From Corallococcus praedator (GTDB taxonomy: Bacteria > Myxococcota > Myxococcia > Myxococcales > Myxococcaceae), in the NCBI RefSeq assembly GCF_003612125.1, contig NZ_RAWI01000001.1, forward strand, positions 39,943-103,942: DNA of 64,000 bases, written 5' to 3'. The translations under genes were made by a program, and so were the position numbers. Below, in pieces: positions 26,554 to 35,026 of the stretch. The notes under the pieces were generated by a model. The model did no database searches, was not told where the DNA came from, and saw nothing but the letters and a program-made list of their open reading frames with translations. How positions within the stretch are numbered: position 1 is the first letter of the stretch; the number at the start of each line of letters is the position of its first letter.

Positions 26554-28926
26554 TCAGGGGCCCAGGTCCACGTGGGACGCATCCGCCCAGATCTGCTCCA
26601 GCATCGCCATCTCGCTGGCGTTCAGGTCACGTTCGGTCAGGCCCTTCGACTTGGCCAGCATGGCCTCGCGGAACCACTTGGTGAATCCGGTACGGGCTTC
26701 CTTCTGGCCTTGGGGGACGAGCACGTTGGAGTCCGTCACCTTGGCGGCGATGTCCGCAGGCGCATACTCGCCGGGCGTGTGCGAGACCTCCTTCTTGAGG
26801 TGGGGCCGGGGACGACCGGCCGTCCCGTTGGGCGCGATGCGGATGATGGAGCCGTCCGCGTGCGCCCAGACCTCCTGGACGCTGTCGGAGGCCTTCAGGA
26901 CGAAGCCCTTCTGCGGCAGTAGCGCCTGGACCTCCTCCAGGATCATGCCCTTCATCGAGGGCAGGCTTCGCGCCGACCCGCCCATGTTCTTCTTGATGAG
27001 TGTGTCACGCACCCTGGGGTTCCAGATGGTGAGGAAGATGTCCAAGCCGACGACCTTGTTCATCGCGCCGCCGCCCACCGTGGAGGCGAAGTCGGTGACG
27101 AACTTGTCGCCGTAGGTGTCCGCCAGGTGTTTGATCTGCTTCCCGGTGAGTTCCTCCAGGTGGGACATGGCGTTGTCCCCGATGCGCGAGCGCAGGAACC
27201 GGGCCTCGGTGGCCCCCAGGTCCAGCACCAGGTTGTCGAGGATCTTGCCCACGCGCCCGGCGGCGGGGGCTATCGCCATGACGCCGTGCCAGAAGGCACC
27301 GCTGCCGATGACGACCCCCAGGCCGGAGGCGATGCGCTCCTCCGTGGACAGCTCCTCCCCGTTTGGCAGGCAGAACTTCCTGCCCGTGACGGCCTCGCAC
27401 AGGTCCAGCACGTCTCCCACCGGGGTGAAGCCCACGGCGAACCGCCCGACCTCCACGGCGGCGGTGGCCACGGACTGGGTCAGCCGGGTGAGCTCCGACA
27501 GCGCGCTCGTGTCCACGCTGAAGATGGCGGCGCCCGCGCCGTGCAGCAGGCCATTGATGGTCTCCAGCAGCAGCCGCTCCTCGGGGGTCATGTTCGGGTC
27601 CCAGCCGGCCAGCGCGTCCTTGAGCGCCGTGGCCGCCTGGGGCGTCCGCGCCATCAACGTCGTGTCCAGCCGGTGGCGGATGTCCTGGGGGATGGGGCTG
27701 TCCACGAACCAGCCGGACTCGTCCATGAAGGTGCGCACGTAGGACGCCACGCCCTGGCGCGCGTTGAGGAACGCCGCCCACTCGTCGTTCGACACGGCGG
27801 CCCGGGACTCCAGCGAGCGGCGCATCGCGTCCACGTTGGCGCGCCAGCCGCGCACCGTCGTCAGGAAACCCACCCGGTCCTGCGCGGAGCCGGTGCCCAT
27901 CTGCTGCTCCAGCCGGGCAATCACCTGCTGCGCGAAGGCCGCATACGGATCATGCGCGGGGTCGAAGTCGTCGTTGGGGACGACCTCGGGCACCGTCACG
28001 TCCGGCACCTCGTCCAGCCCGCTGCCGGTTTCGAAGCTGTCCGGCGAGCCCAGGTCATGCCCCGCCTGCGCCACCGAAGCCTCGATGAGCGACACGGCCT
28101 CGTCCACGTGCAGGCCCAGCTCCGTGGTGATGCGGGCAATCTCCGCCCGCAGCTGCGTCACGTTCTTCTTGAGGTCCGCCACCAGGTTGACCAGGGCCCG
28201 GCGCGTGCTGGACGGCACGTCCGGGTAGCGGCGCAGGAGCGCGTCCAGCTCCGCCGCGGTCAGCTCGTCGAAGCCCTTCTGCAAGAGCGTCGTCAGCTCC
28301 GCCTCCAGGCTGTCGAGCCGCGCCTGCTGCGCCGAGAGGTCGGCGATGCGATTCGCGTTGCCCAGCAGCTTGTTGCGGTCCTCGGAGAGGGCCCGCTCCA
28401 GCTCCGCGATGCGGTCCGCCAGCCCCGGGTTGATCTCCCGCAGCGTGAAGTTGACGTTCGTCCGTCCGGTGAACTCCGTGCCCTGACGGTTGACGTAGAA
28501 CAGGGGCATCAGGCCCTGCCCGGGTCGGCTCAGCTTGACGAGCTCCGTCGTGAAGGTGTTCGCGTTGCCACCCAGGGTGGTGACGCTGAAGTCGAAGGAG
28601 TTGTTTCCGGGCCGCAGCAGGACGGAGTCGAACGGCGCGCTGAACGCGTTGTAGAGGTCCCGGTTCTGGGCCACTCGGTAGGCCCTCGGGATGGTGTACG
28701 TGGGCAGGGGGATGCTGTTGACTTTGAAGAAGGGATCGCCCTCCTGCACGATGGTGGCGCTGCTGTTGCTGCCCTTGGAGCCGACGTACGAGACGGTCTC
28801 CCAGAGGATTTCGTAGGGGTCGGCCCGCGCGGGGCTCGCGGACAGCAGCGCGAACAGCAGGGCCAGGGGGGCGCGTCGCATCCGGGAGGCCCCGGTGCGC
28901 GGGGGGATGGCAGGTCGGTTGTTCAT
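26554..28926 (-). CDS. Exported pre-toxin-TG protein, candidate polymorphic toxin
   Basis: Large exported protein of 790 residues with a Sec signal (LALLFALLSASPARA). Residues about 20-160 are beta-rich; 160-270 are a long coiled coil (ERALSEDRNKLLGNANR, LSAQQARLDSLEAELTTL); 300-480 mostly helical. Residues about 495-540 match the pre-toxin TG module that precedes toxin tips in polymorphic toxins: 'FTPVGDVLDLCEAVTGR', 'LPNGEELSTEERIASGLG'. The final part (about 656-790) looks like a separate tip: MKGMILEEVQALLPQKGF, ADGSIIRIAPNGTAGRPRPH then LKKEVS. This recalls small nuclease toxin tips but I cannot assign it. The ATG at 28926 has GAGG upstream; a GTG at 28938 overlapping the previous stop is the alternative. 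Confidence 0.78.
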   Translation of the reverse strand: MNNRPAIPPRTGASRMRRAPLALLFALLSASPARADPYEILWETVSYVGSKGSNSSATIVQEGDPFFKVNSIPLPTYTIPRAYRVAQNRDLYNAFSAPFDSVLLRPGNNSFDFSVTTLGGNANTFTTELVKLSRPGQGLMPLFYVNRQGTEFTGRTNVNFTLREINPGLADRIAELERALSEDRNKLLGNANRIADLSAQQARLDSLEAELTTLLQKGFDELTAAELDALLRRYPDVPSSTRRALVNLVADLKKNVTQLRAEIARITTELGLHVDEAVSLIEASVAQAGHDLGSPDSFETGSGLDEVPDVTVPEVVPNDDFDPAHDPYAAFAQQVIARLEQQMGTGSAQDRVGFLTTVRGWRANVDAMRRSLESRAAVSNDEWAAFLNARQGVASYVRTFMDESGWFVDSPIPQDIRHRLDTTLMARTPQAATALKDALAGWDPNMTPEERLLLETINGLLHGAGAAIFSVDTSALSELTRLTQSVATAAVEVGRFAVGFTPVGDVLDLCEAVTGRKFCLPNGEELSTEERIASGLGVVIGSGAFWHGVMAIAPAAGRVGKILDNLVLDLGATEARFLRSRIGDNAMSHLEELTGKQIKHLADTYGDKFVTDFASTVGGGAMNKVVGLDIFLTIWNPRVRDTLIKKNMGGSARSLPSMKGMILEEVQALLPQKGFVLKASDSVQEVWAHADGSIIRIAPNGTAGRPRPHLKKEVSHTPGEYAPADIAAKVTDSNVLVPQGQKEARTGFTKWFREAMLAKSKGLTERDLNASEMAMLEQIWADASHVDLGP

Positions 28927-28934
28927 GTCGGGCC

Positions 28935-30449
28935 TCACAGTCCGTCGGACACCCGCAGCGCGGCGTCATGCACCATCGCGGCAGTCTTGAGCTGACCTGT
29001 GGCCAGCTTCGCTTCCACGTCCGTCAGCAGCGCCGCGGGCACGGTTCCCGCCTGACGCATCATCGCCACGTTGATCCGCAGCGTGCCGGGCAGGGTGGAC
29101 GTCATCCACGAGCGCACGCGGGAGAAGTCCCGGCGCATGGCCACGCACCCCGCCTCCCGCCAGGAGCGCTGCCCCGCCTGGGGCGGCGCGCACGCGGGCT
29201 CGAACTGGAGGTACGCGTCCATCTGGTCGAACTTCTCCGCCAGCAAGGACAGCTTCAGCACGGTGCTCCTGGGCGCCACCTGCCACAGCTTCGTGCTGCG
29301 GGAGGTGACGTCGTCCAGGAAGCGCTGCGAGGCGGTGAGGAAGGCGGCATCCGCCAGCGCCTGACGCGTCGCCGCGTTCGCCTCCAGGCCGATGAGCGCG
29401 TCCCGCCGCTGCTTCATGCCCTCCAGCAGCGTGTCCACCCCGGTGAGCACCTTGCGCAGCCGCGACCCGGCATAGCCCTCGATGCCGCCGAGCATCTCCA
29501 GCTCCCCGTCGACCAGGTCGCCCATCCGCAGGCCGCGCCGCGCGATGAAGTCCTTGTGGGGCGCGAGCTGCTCCACGTAGTCCTCCTGGAGCTCCGCCAG
29601 CAGCACGCGCAGCCGCACCGCCTCCATCGCGATCGCGCTCGACTCGGCGCTCTCCTGATGCGCCAGGTCCACCGCGTCGAGCTGCACCGTCACCAGCCCC
29701 TGGAGGTCGGCGGCGGAGCCCTGGCTGGCCAGCGCATGGAGCTTCGCGGTGGTGGCGGCCTCGGTGGCCTTGTAAGCGCTGAAGCGGTTCGCGAGCGTCA
29801 CCACCTGGGGCGCCAGCGTGTCCAGCGTCGCCCGTGCCCGGGCCACCGTCTCCTCCAGGTGCTCCATGCCGGCCTTCACGTCCGCTTCCTCGAGCACCAC
29901 CGGATCTCCGTACGCGCTGGCCTCCTGCTTCACCTTCGCCTCCGCGGCGCCGAGCATCGTCTTCACGCGTTCCGTCACGGCGGCGAGGATGCGCCCCTGG
30001 TCCTTGACGTAGTTCCGGGACTCTCCCGCGTGGATCTTCAGGCTCTCCAGCAGCGCGTCCGCGCTCTTGTTGTTGTTCTTCAGGAAGTTCGTCACCTGCT
30101 GCTGCGAGTCCATCCACGCCGTCAGGTCCCCGGCGGAGCTGTCTTCCCCCGGTCCCACGGACCACAACTTGATGACCTGGTAGCGGCACGCGAGGTCCGA
30201 GCCACAGGTGTTCGCCAGCCGGTTGGCGACGCGGTCGTAGACCACCTGCGGGCTGGCGGGGCTCGGCGCACACTCCGCGAGGGCGCCAGGGCTGTAGGCG
30301 CAGAACATGGGGACGTAGGTGGAGTTGTGCTGCCGCTGCGTGGCCAGCGGGGCCTGCGCGGGTGGGGACGGGGGCGGCTGCCCGCAGCCCGTGGCCAGCA
30401 GCGCCGCCAGCGCGGTGCCCGGACCCATGCGGAGTCGGAAGGGATTCAT
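28935..30449 (-). CDS. Coiled-coil lipoprotein in toxin-like operon
   Basis: Lipoprotein of 504 residues with signal TALAALLATGC followed by GQPPPSPPA. The mature protein is nearly all helical: heptad-rich stretches include 'LEETVARARATLDTLAPQV', 'LRVLLAELQEDYVEQLAPH' and 'LLEGMKQRRDALIGLEANA'. Cys pairs (MFCAYSPGALAEC, TCGSDLACRYQ, PACAPPQ, AGCVAM) suggest disulfides. The helical-bundle shape recalls pore-forming or tethering helical toxins and adaptors, but no family is recognised. Its stop overlaps the alternate GTG start of the pre-toxin-TG gene, and it lies 32 bases after the operon's first gene. Confidence 0.75.
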   Translation of the reverse strand: MNPFRLRMGPGTALAALLATGCGQPPPSPPAQAPLATQRQHNSTYVPMFCAYSPGALAECAPSPASPQVVYDRVANRLANTCGSDLACRYQVIKLWSVGPGEDSSAGDLTAWMDSQQQVTNFLKNNNKSADALLESLKIHAGESRNYVKDQGRILAAVTERVKTMLGAAEAKVKQEASAYGDPVVLEEADVKAGMEHLEETVARARATLDTLAPQVVTLANRFSAYKATEAATTAKLHALASQGSAADLQGLVTVQLDAVDLAHQESAESSAIAMEAVRLRVLLAELQEDYVEQLAPHKDFIARRGLRMGDLVDGELEMLGGIEGYAGSRLRKVLTGVDTLLEGMKQRRDALIGLEANAATRQALADAAFLTASQRFLDDVTSRSTKLWQVAPRSTVLKLSLLAEKFDQMDAYLQFEPACAPPQAGQRSWREAGCVAMRRDFSRVRSWMTSTLPGTLRINVAMMRQAGTVPAALLTDVEAKLATGQLKTAAMVHDAALRVSDGL

Positions 30450-30481
30450 GCTCGTGCTTTCGGGTGGAGGGGGACGGCCGC

Positions 30482-31435
30482 CTACGGCAGCCACGGGTCC
30501 AGTTGGGTCAGGGCGAGGAGCTTCTTGTTCTGGAGCCGGATGACCTCGGTCTTCGCGTCCTCGTAGAGCTGCGCGTAGTCGGGCGGGTTCTGCGTCTGCC
30601 GGGCGAGGATGGCGTTGAGCCGCGCGAGGATTTCCGCCGCGCCCGTGCCCAGGTGGTCCTCCAGCGTCATGACGGTGCCATCCGGCCGCTGCCAGTCCTC
30701 CGGCTTGCCCAGCACCCAGAGCTCGGCGTGCAGCCGCAGCAGGGCCAGACGCTCCTCGATGGAGAGGTCGCCGCAACTGAGGACCATCGACTCCAGCGCG
30801 GGCGTGGACTCGAGGGCCGCCGCGCGCAGCTCCTGCATCGTCGGGTTCGACAGCTCCACGCGGAAGCGGTCGGCCAGGCTGTGCATGAACGCGTAGGCCC
30901 GCTGGTAGAGCATCAGCTCCTCCATCCGGTCCGAGTGGTTTTGCGCGGTGGCGATCTGCGCGTCGAGGGCGGTGATGAGGGCCTGGGCCTCCGCCGTCGA
31001 GACCACGTCCACCTCGTTCCAGCGGACCTCCAGCGAGATGCGGCAGCTTCCGTCCAGCACCGCCGATGGCGTCCAGGTGGAGTTGTCGCTCAGGGTGAGG
31101 TTGCCCACCGGCGCCCCGCCCGGCCCGCGCAGCAGGACCTCCGTGCCGCGCAGATAGGGAATGAGGGCGGGTGATGCTCCCGCTGCCTCCGCCCTGGCCT
31201 CCAGCGGGTACTGGGTGGAGCAGTTGCCGGAGACCACGGAGCGCAGCGCGGTCTTCAGCGGCACCGCCGTCTCCGCCGTGGGCGTCGACAGCTGCTGGGG
31301 ATTGATGTGGCAGTTCACCAGCCGGTTGAAGCGCAGCTCGCAGCGCGCCGGAGAGATGAGGTCGACAACGTCCGCCGCATAGGCCGCGGGCGCCATCAGC
31401 AGGGCACACGCCGCCCCCGCGATTCGCGTGTTCAT
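30482..31435 (-). CDS. Exported protein, first gene of toxin-like operon
   Basis: Periplasmic or secreted protein of 317 residues with signal peptide 'ACALLMAPAAYAADV'. AGGA seven bases before the ATG at 31435 supports the start. The N-terminal half is beta-rich with Cys (PARCELRFNRLVNCHI, SGNCSTQYP, DGSCRISLEVRW). The C-terminal half is helical (TAEAQALITALDAQIATAQN, TGAAEILARLNAILARQ). No family is recognised. The mix of a beta head and helical tail resembles that of the coiled-coil lipoprotein and pre-toxin-TG gene products that follow at 32-base and 8-base spacing, so the three may assemble into one envelope complex. Confidence 0.72.
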   Translation of the reverse strand: MNTRIAGAACALLMAPAAYAADVVDLISPARCELRFNRLVNCHINPQQLSTPTAETAVPLKTALRSVVSGNCSTQYPLEARAEAAGASPALIPYLRGTEVLLRGPGGAPVGNLTLSDNSTWTPSAVLDGSCRISLEVRWNEVDVVSTAEAQALITALDAQIATAQNHSDRMEELMLYQRAYAFMHSLADRFRVELSNPTMQELRAAALESTPALESMVLSCGDLSIEERLALLRLHAELWVLGKPEDWQRPDGTVMTLEDHLGTGAAEILARLNAILARQTQNPPDYAQLYEDAKTEVIRLQNKKLLALTQLDPWLP

Positions 31436-31644
31436 GACTTTTCCTGTGGATGGGGTTCTGGAGCGCCCAGAGGAGTACCGGGATGGGGGGACACGGGACA
31501 TCGCCGTGCCGCCAGCGGACCCAGGCGTGGGACGAAGCGGCCCATGGCGTCCGTGAGCTGGCCAGCGCGACCGCTGGCTCCCCTGCATGCTCACGCGACG
31601 CTCTCCGGGCCAGCAGGCATCCGGGGGGTGTCTCAGACCCTGTT

Positions 31645-31654
31645 TACAATTGTA
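31645..31654. promoter_or_regulatory. Perfect palindrome TACAATTGTA, possible operator
   Basis: A 10-base perfect palindrome in an AT-rich island of the divergent region between the toxin-like operon and the 7TM chemoreceptor gene, 27 bases before the latter's ATG. Placement fits a repressor site of TetR-like size, but no regulator gene is adjacent. Confidence 0.35.
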
Positions 31655-31681
31655 TCACTGGCGCCGGAGCATCCCTTCCAC

Positions 31682-33859
31682 ATGGGTCTCTCCCGCGTCT
31701 TCTTCTTCGTGCCCAAGGTGTTCGTCGTTTCCTCCAGGTCCTCCGTGAGCCCGCGTCCGGGCAGGAGCTCATGCCTCGCGGGACTGGGCACCGCGCTGCT
31801 CCTTGTCTTGATGTCGGCTTCCCTGGCGCATGCGGCGCCGGTGCGGGCCAGCGTGCCCGCGTTGGACGGATGGCGCTTTCGCTGGGGTGACTCGCCGCTG
31901 GGGCCCGAGGGCATCCCCACCTGGGCGAATGCGACGGGCACGGAGGAGGGCTGGCAGCCGGTGGAGGCGCTGAAGGTGCCTCCGGGCCGTGGCACGAACA
32001 CGCTGCTCTGGCTGAGCATCCCCGTCCCCGAGGGGAAGTGGGTGGAGCCGGCGCTCTATCTGGGAAACGTCGCCAACGCCTTCGAGGCGTACTCCGGCGG
32101 CCAGCGCATCTACGCGAGCGGGAAGGTGAACCCCTCTGGCCGCGAGAGCATGGACAGCATGGCCTGGCACCTGGTGCCCCTGCCGCCCGACCTGAAGGAC
32201 CCGCGCATCCTGCTGCGCATCCAGGGGACCGGGTTCGCCATCGGCGTGACGCTCGACGCGAGGGTGGGCTCGCACCGTGAACTGCTCGCCGCGGCGACGC
32301 GCACGGGGCTGGCGCCGTTTGTCATCGGAATGATGTTGCTCGCCATCGCCGGGGTGAGCGCTGGCGCCGCCGTGCTGCGCCGCCAGCGGCGCATGCTGGT
32401 GGCACTGACCGTCTTCTCCGGGGGCTCGGGCGTGCTGCTGCTCGGCTTGAGCGGCCTGTTCGCCGCGCTCTGGGACCTGCGCGTCGCCAGCACCCAGCTC
32501 ACGCTGCTGGGCGCGTACTGCATCCTCCCGGGCCTCGCGTGGTTCCTCTCGGACACGATTGGCGAGGGGCGGATGCGCTGGTTCCGCATCGGCGCGGCGG
32601 TGGTCTCCGTCCCGGCCGCGCTCCAGGGCGCCCTCGTCCTCGTGAACCTGAGCCAGGCCCAGGGGCTCCTGCCGTTCATGATCCTCTATTCGCTTCCCGG
32701 GATCATGGTCTGCGTCGGCGTCGTGGCCGTGGAGTCCTGGCGCGGCAACTCCGACGCCCGCATCTTCGTCGTCGGCCTGGGCATCCTCTTCTTCTTCTGC
32801 GTCCTCAGCACGCTCCCCATGCTCGGCCTGGCGGATGCGGCGGACCTCCAACTGCACTGGGGTTTCTTCGCGCTCACGCTGTCGTTCGTGGGCATCGTGG
32901 CAAGCCGCTCGTCGCGGGTGATGCGCTCCCTGGCGCAGCACACGCGCAGGTTGGAGGAGCGGCGCAAGGAGGTGCGTCAGCTCGCTGACAGCATGGGGAG
33001 CGGCGCCGGAGAGCTGGCCGCGGTGGTGCAGCAGCTGCGCGCCACGAGCGAGGAGCAGACTTCCGGCATCAGCCGTCAGGCGACGGCGCTCCACCAACTG
33101 GAGCAGACGGTGGAGGAGATCCGCCAGAGCTCGCACGTGACGGCCGACAAGGCCCGCCTGATGGCCGCCTCCGCGGAGACGGCCGAGCAGGTGGGGCTGG
33201 ACGGCGGCGTGGCCCTGGAGCGCACGCTGACGGACCTCTCCGCCATCCGCGCCGAGGTGTCGGAGATGGCCAGCCACATCCTCACGCTCGATGCGCGCAC
33301 GCGTGAGATCGCCGGCATCGTGGACGTGGTGAAGGCGCTGGCGGACCAATCCAACATGCTGGCCCTCAACGCGGCCATCGAGGCGGTGCGCAGCGGCGAC
33401 ACCGGCAAGGGCTTTGGTGTGGTGGCACGGCAGATGCGCAGCCTCGCGGACCAGTCCATCCACGCCACCCAGCGCATCCGCGAGGTGCTCGAAGGGGTGG
33501 GCGCGAGCATGCGCGAGGCCGCGAAGGCGAGCGAGCAGGGCGAGCAGCGGGTGATCGGCAGCCTCGAAGCGGTGCGCACCTCCGGCGTGCAGCTCCAGAA
33601 GCTGGCCTCCATCATCCGCGACACCAGCTCCAGCGTGCGCCAGATCACCGCCGCCGTGGCCCAGCAGGACACGGGCACGCACCAGATTGCCCAGGCCATC
33701 CAGGAGCTGTCCGCCCAGATGCAGCGCACGCTGAGGGTGGTGGACGAGACGCAGAACGTCACCCACTCCGTGCAGTCGCTGGCCCAGCGCCTGTCGGGCG
33801 TCGCCGACCACGCCCTCCGCTCCGGCACCCTGGACGCGCAGGAGACGCCGGCCCCATAG
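31682..33859 (+). CDS. 7TM-DISM chemoreceptor-like protein
   Basis: Signal-transducing membrane protein of 725 residues. A signal peptide (GLGTALLLVLMSASLAHAAP) precedes a periplasmic jelly-roll sensor, about residues 55-210 (DGWRFRWGDSPLG, 'LYLGNVANAFEAYSGG', LLRIQGTGFAIGVTLD), of the 7TMR-DISM extracellular type. Seven hydrophobic helices occupy about 215-420. The cytoplasmic end is an MCP signalling domain (about 440-725); the hairpin tip near residue 550 reads 'ALADQSNMLALNAAIEAVRS', then GDTGKGFGVVARQMRSLADQ. 7TMR-DISM sensors are usually fused to GGDEF, kinase or phosphatase outputs, so an MCP output is less common. The start is uncertain; a GTG at 31745 is an alternative. Confidence 0.87.
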   Translation: MGLSRVFFFVPKVFVVSSRSSVSPRPGRSSCLAGLGTALLLVLMSASLAHAAPVRASVPALDGWRFRWGDSPLGPEGIPTWANATGTEEGWQPVEALKVPPGRGTNTLLWLSIPVPEGKWVEPALYLGNVANAFEAYSGGQRIYASGKVNPSGRESMDSMAWHLVPLPPDLKDPRILLRIQGTGFAIGVTLDARVGSHRELLAAATRTGLAPFVIGMMLLAIAGVSAGAAVLRRQRRMLVALTVFSGGSGVLLLGLSGLFAALWDLRVASTQLTLLGAYCILPGLAWFLSDTIGEGRMRWFRIGAAVVSVPAALQGALVLVNLSQAQGLLPFMILYSLPGIMVCVGVVAVESWRGNSDARIFVVGLGILFFFCVLSTLPMLGLADAADLQLHWGFFALTLSFVGIVASRSSRVMRSLAQHTRRLEERRKEVRQLADSMGSGAGELAAVVQQLRATSEEQTSGISRQATALHQLEQTVEEIRQSSHVTADKARLMAASAETAEQVGLDGGVALERTLTDLSAIRAEVSEMASHILTLDARTREIAGIVDVVKALADQSNMLALNAAIEAVRSGDTGKGFGVVARQMRSLADQSIHATQRIREVLEGVGASMREAAKASEQGEQRVIGSLEAVRTSGVQLQKLASIIRDTSSSVRQITAAVAQQDTGTHQIAQAIQELSAQMQRTLRVVDETQNVTHSVQSLAQRLSGVADHALRSGTLDAQETPAP

Positions 33860-33920
33860 TTTCCCCGCAACTTCCGGATGCCTCCCGGGTTCACAGGGCA
33901 TTTCCCGGAGGAATCACCGC

Positions 33921-34961
33921 ATGAAGCAACACGGAAGGACGACCTTCATCTCGGCGTGCGCGCTGTTGGCCCTGGACCTCATCGGCTGTGGAACCGCCGG
34001 GGACGCCGCCCTTGAACCCATCGAGGAGTCGTCCCTGGGCACGTCCCAGGCGGCCCTCACGGTGTATGAACAAGCCGCGCTGGACACGGCCAACACCTCG
34101 GCGAGCTGCGCGCCGCTCGGGAACTTCTACTGGGAGCTTGGCAATGCAGCGGGGGCGCTCTACGCAATCCCGCGAGGCAGCGGCGTGTCCGCGACGACGG
34201 TGATGCCCATCGCGTCCGCGAGCAAGTGGCTGTACGCGGGGGCCTACGTGCAGGCGAAGGGGTACGCGAACCTCACCGCGGACGAGAAGAAGCGGCTCAA
34301 CTTCACCAGCGGCTACATCGACGAGAGCACCACCTTGTGTGGGGACGCTGGGACGACGGTCTCGGATTGCTATGGCCCCGCCTACAAGGACGTCTCCTAC
34401 CGCTCGCTCCAGAACGGCCGTTTCTTCTACAACGGCGGCCACATGCAGAAGCTGGCCCTGGACGATATCGGCGCGAGAAAGGGCACCGGTGTGGCCAGCG
34501 TCATGGACTGGATCAACGCCCGGCTGGGCACCACCCTGCCGGAGTCCGACAGCGACGTCGCCCCGGCCGGGGGTTTCTCCGCCAGCGCGGCGTACTACCG
34601 CGTCTTCCTGATGAAGCTGATCAACAACCAGTACGAGCTGTCCTCCAAGCTGAACGTGGACTCCGTTCCGGCCTGGGAGGGGGGCACCAACGTCTCCTAC
34701 ACGCCGTGGACGGCAGCAGGTCAGGCGTACTACGGGCTGGGGCACTGGATTGAAGGAGAGACCGTCAGTGGCGTGTGGACCGTGACGGGCCACTCCTCGG
34801 CGGGAGCCTTTGGTTTCTACCCCTGGGTGAACGCCGCCAGGACCCGGTACATGCTCCTGGCCCGCAGTCGCCAGCTCGGGGCGGATGCGGAGGGCGAGAA
34901 GTCACGTGCCTGTGCCCAGGCCATCCGCAAGGCCTACGAGCTGGGCGTGCCGCAGCCGTAG
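33921..34961 (+). CDS. Serine hydrolase (beta-lactamase fold) lipoprotein
   Basis: Exported lipoprotein of 346 residues; signal 'ISACALLALDLIGC' gives a lipidated Cys. The mature part fits the serine beta-lactamase/DD-peptidase superfamily: PIASASKWLYAGAYVQ holds the SxxK motif (Ser99, Lys102), 'AAYYRVFLMKLINN' may supply the second-motif Tyr, and the 'GHSSAGAFGFYPWV' strand corresponds to the KTG/HxG box with His in place of Lys. Several Cys (SASCAPL, TTLCGD, VSDCYGP) suggest disulfides. An esterase or peptidase role is likelier than antibiotic resistance because the motifs are those of class C-related hydrolases. Confidence 0.75.
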   Translation: MKQHGRTTFISACALLALDLIGCGTAGDAALEPIEESSLGTSQAALTVYEQAALDTANTSASCAPLGNFYWELGNAAGALYAIPRGSGVSATTVMPIASASKWLYAGAYVQAKGYANLTADEKKRLNFTSGYIDESTTLCGDAGTTVSDCYGPAYKDVSYRSLQNGRFFYNGGHMQKLALDDIGARKGTGVASVMDWINARLGTTLPESDSDVAPAGGFSASAAYYRVFLMKLINNQYELSSKLNVDSVPAWEGGTNVSYTPWTAAGQAYYGLGHWIEGETVSGVWTVTGHSSAGAFGFYPWVNAARTRYMLLARSRQLGADAEGEKSRACAQAIRKAYELGVPQP

Positions 34962-34968
34962 CCGCCAC

Positions 34969-35006
34969 GCGGCTTCGCGCGTCCGTGTCCGCGACGCGCG
35001 AGCCGC
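34969..35006. terminator. Strong bidirectional stem-loop
   Basis: GCGGCTTCGCGCGTC pairs with GACGCGCGAGCCGC over 14 bp with a single bulged T; the loop is 9 bases. It lies between the convergent serine hydrolase and GH18-like genes. Confidence 0.6.
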
Positions 35007-35026
35007 TCCCGGGCGGTGGGGAAGGG

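Noticed and set aside
33921..34961. A beta-lactamase
   Set aside because: It has SxxK, but the third motif is His-rather than Lys-based and the sequence is too divergent; a general serine hydrolase label is safer.
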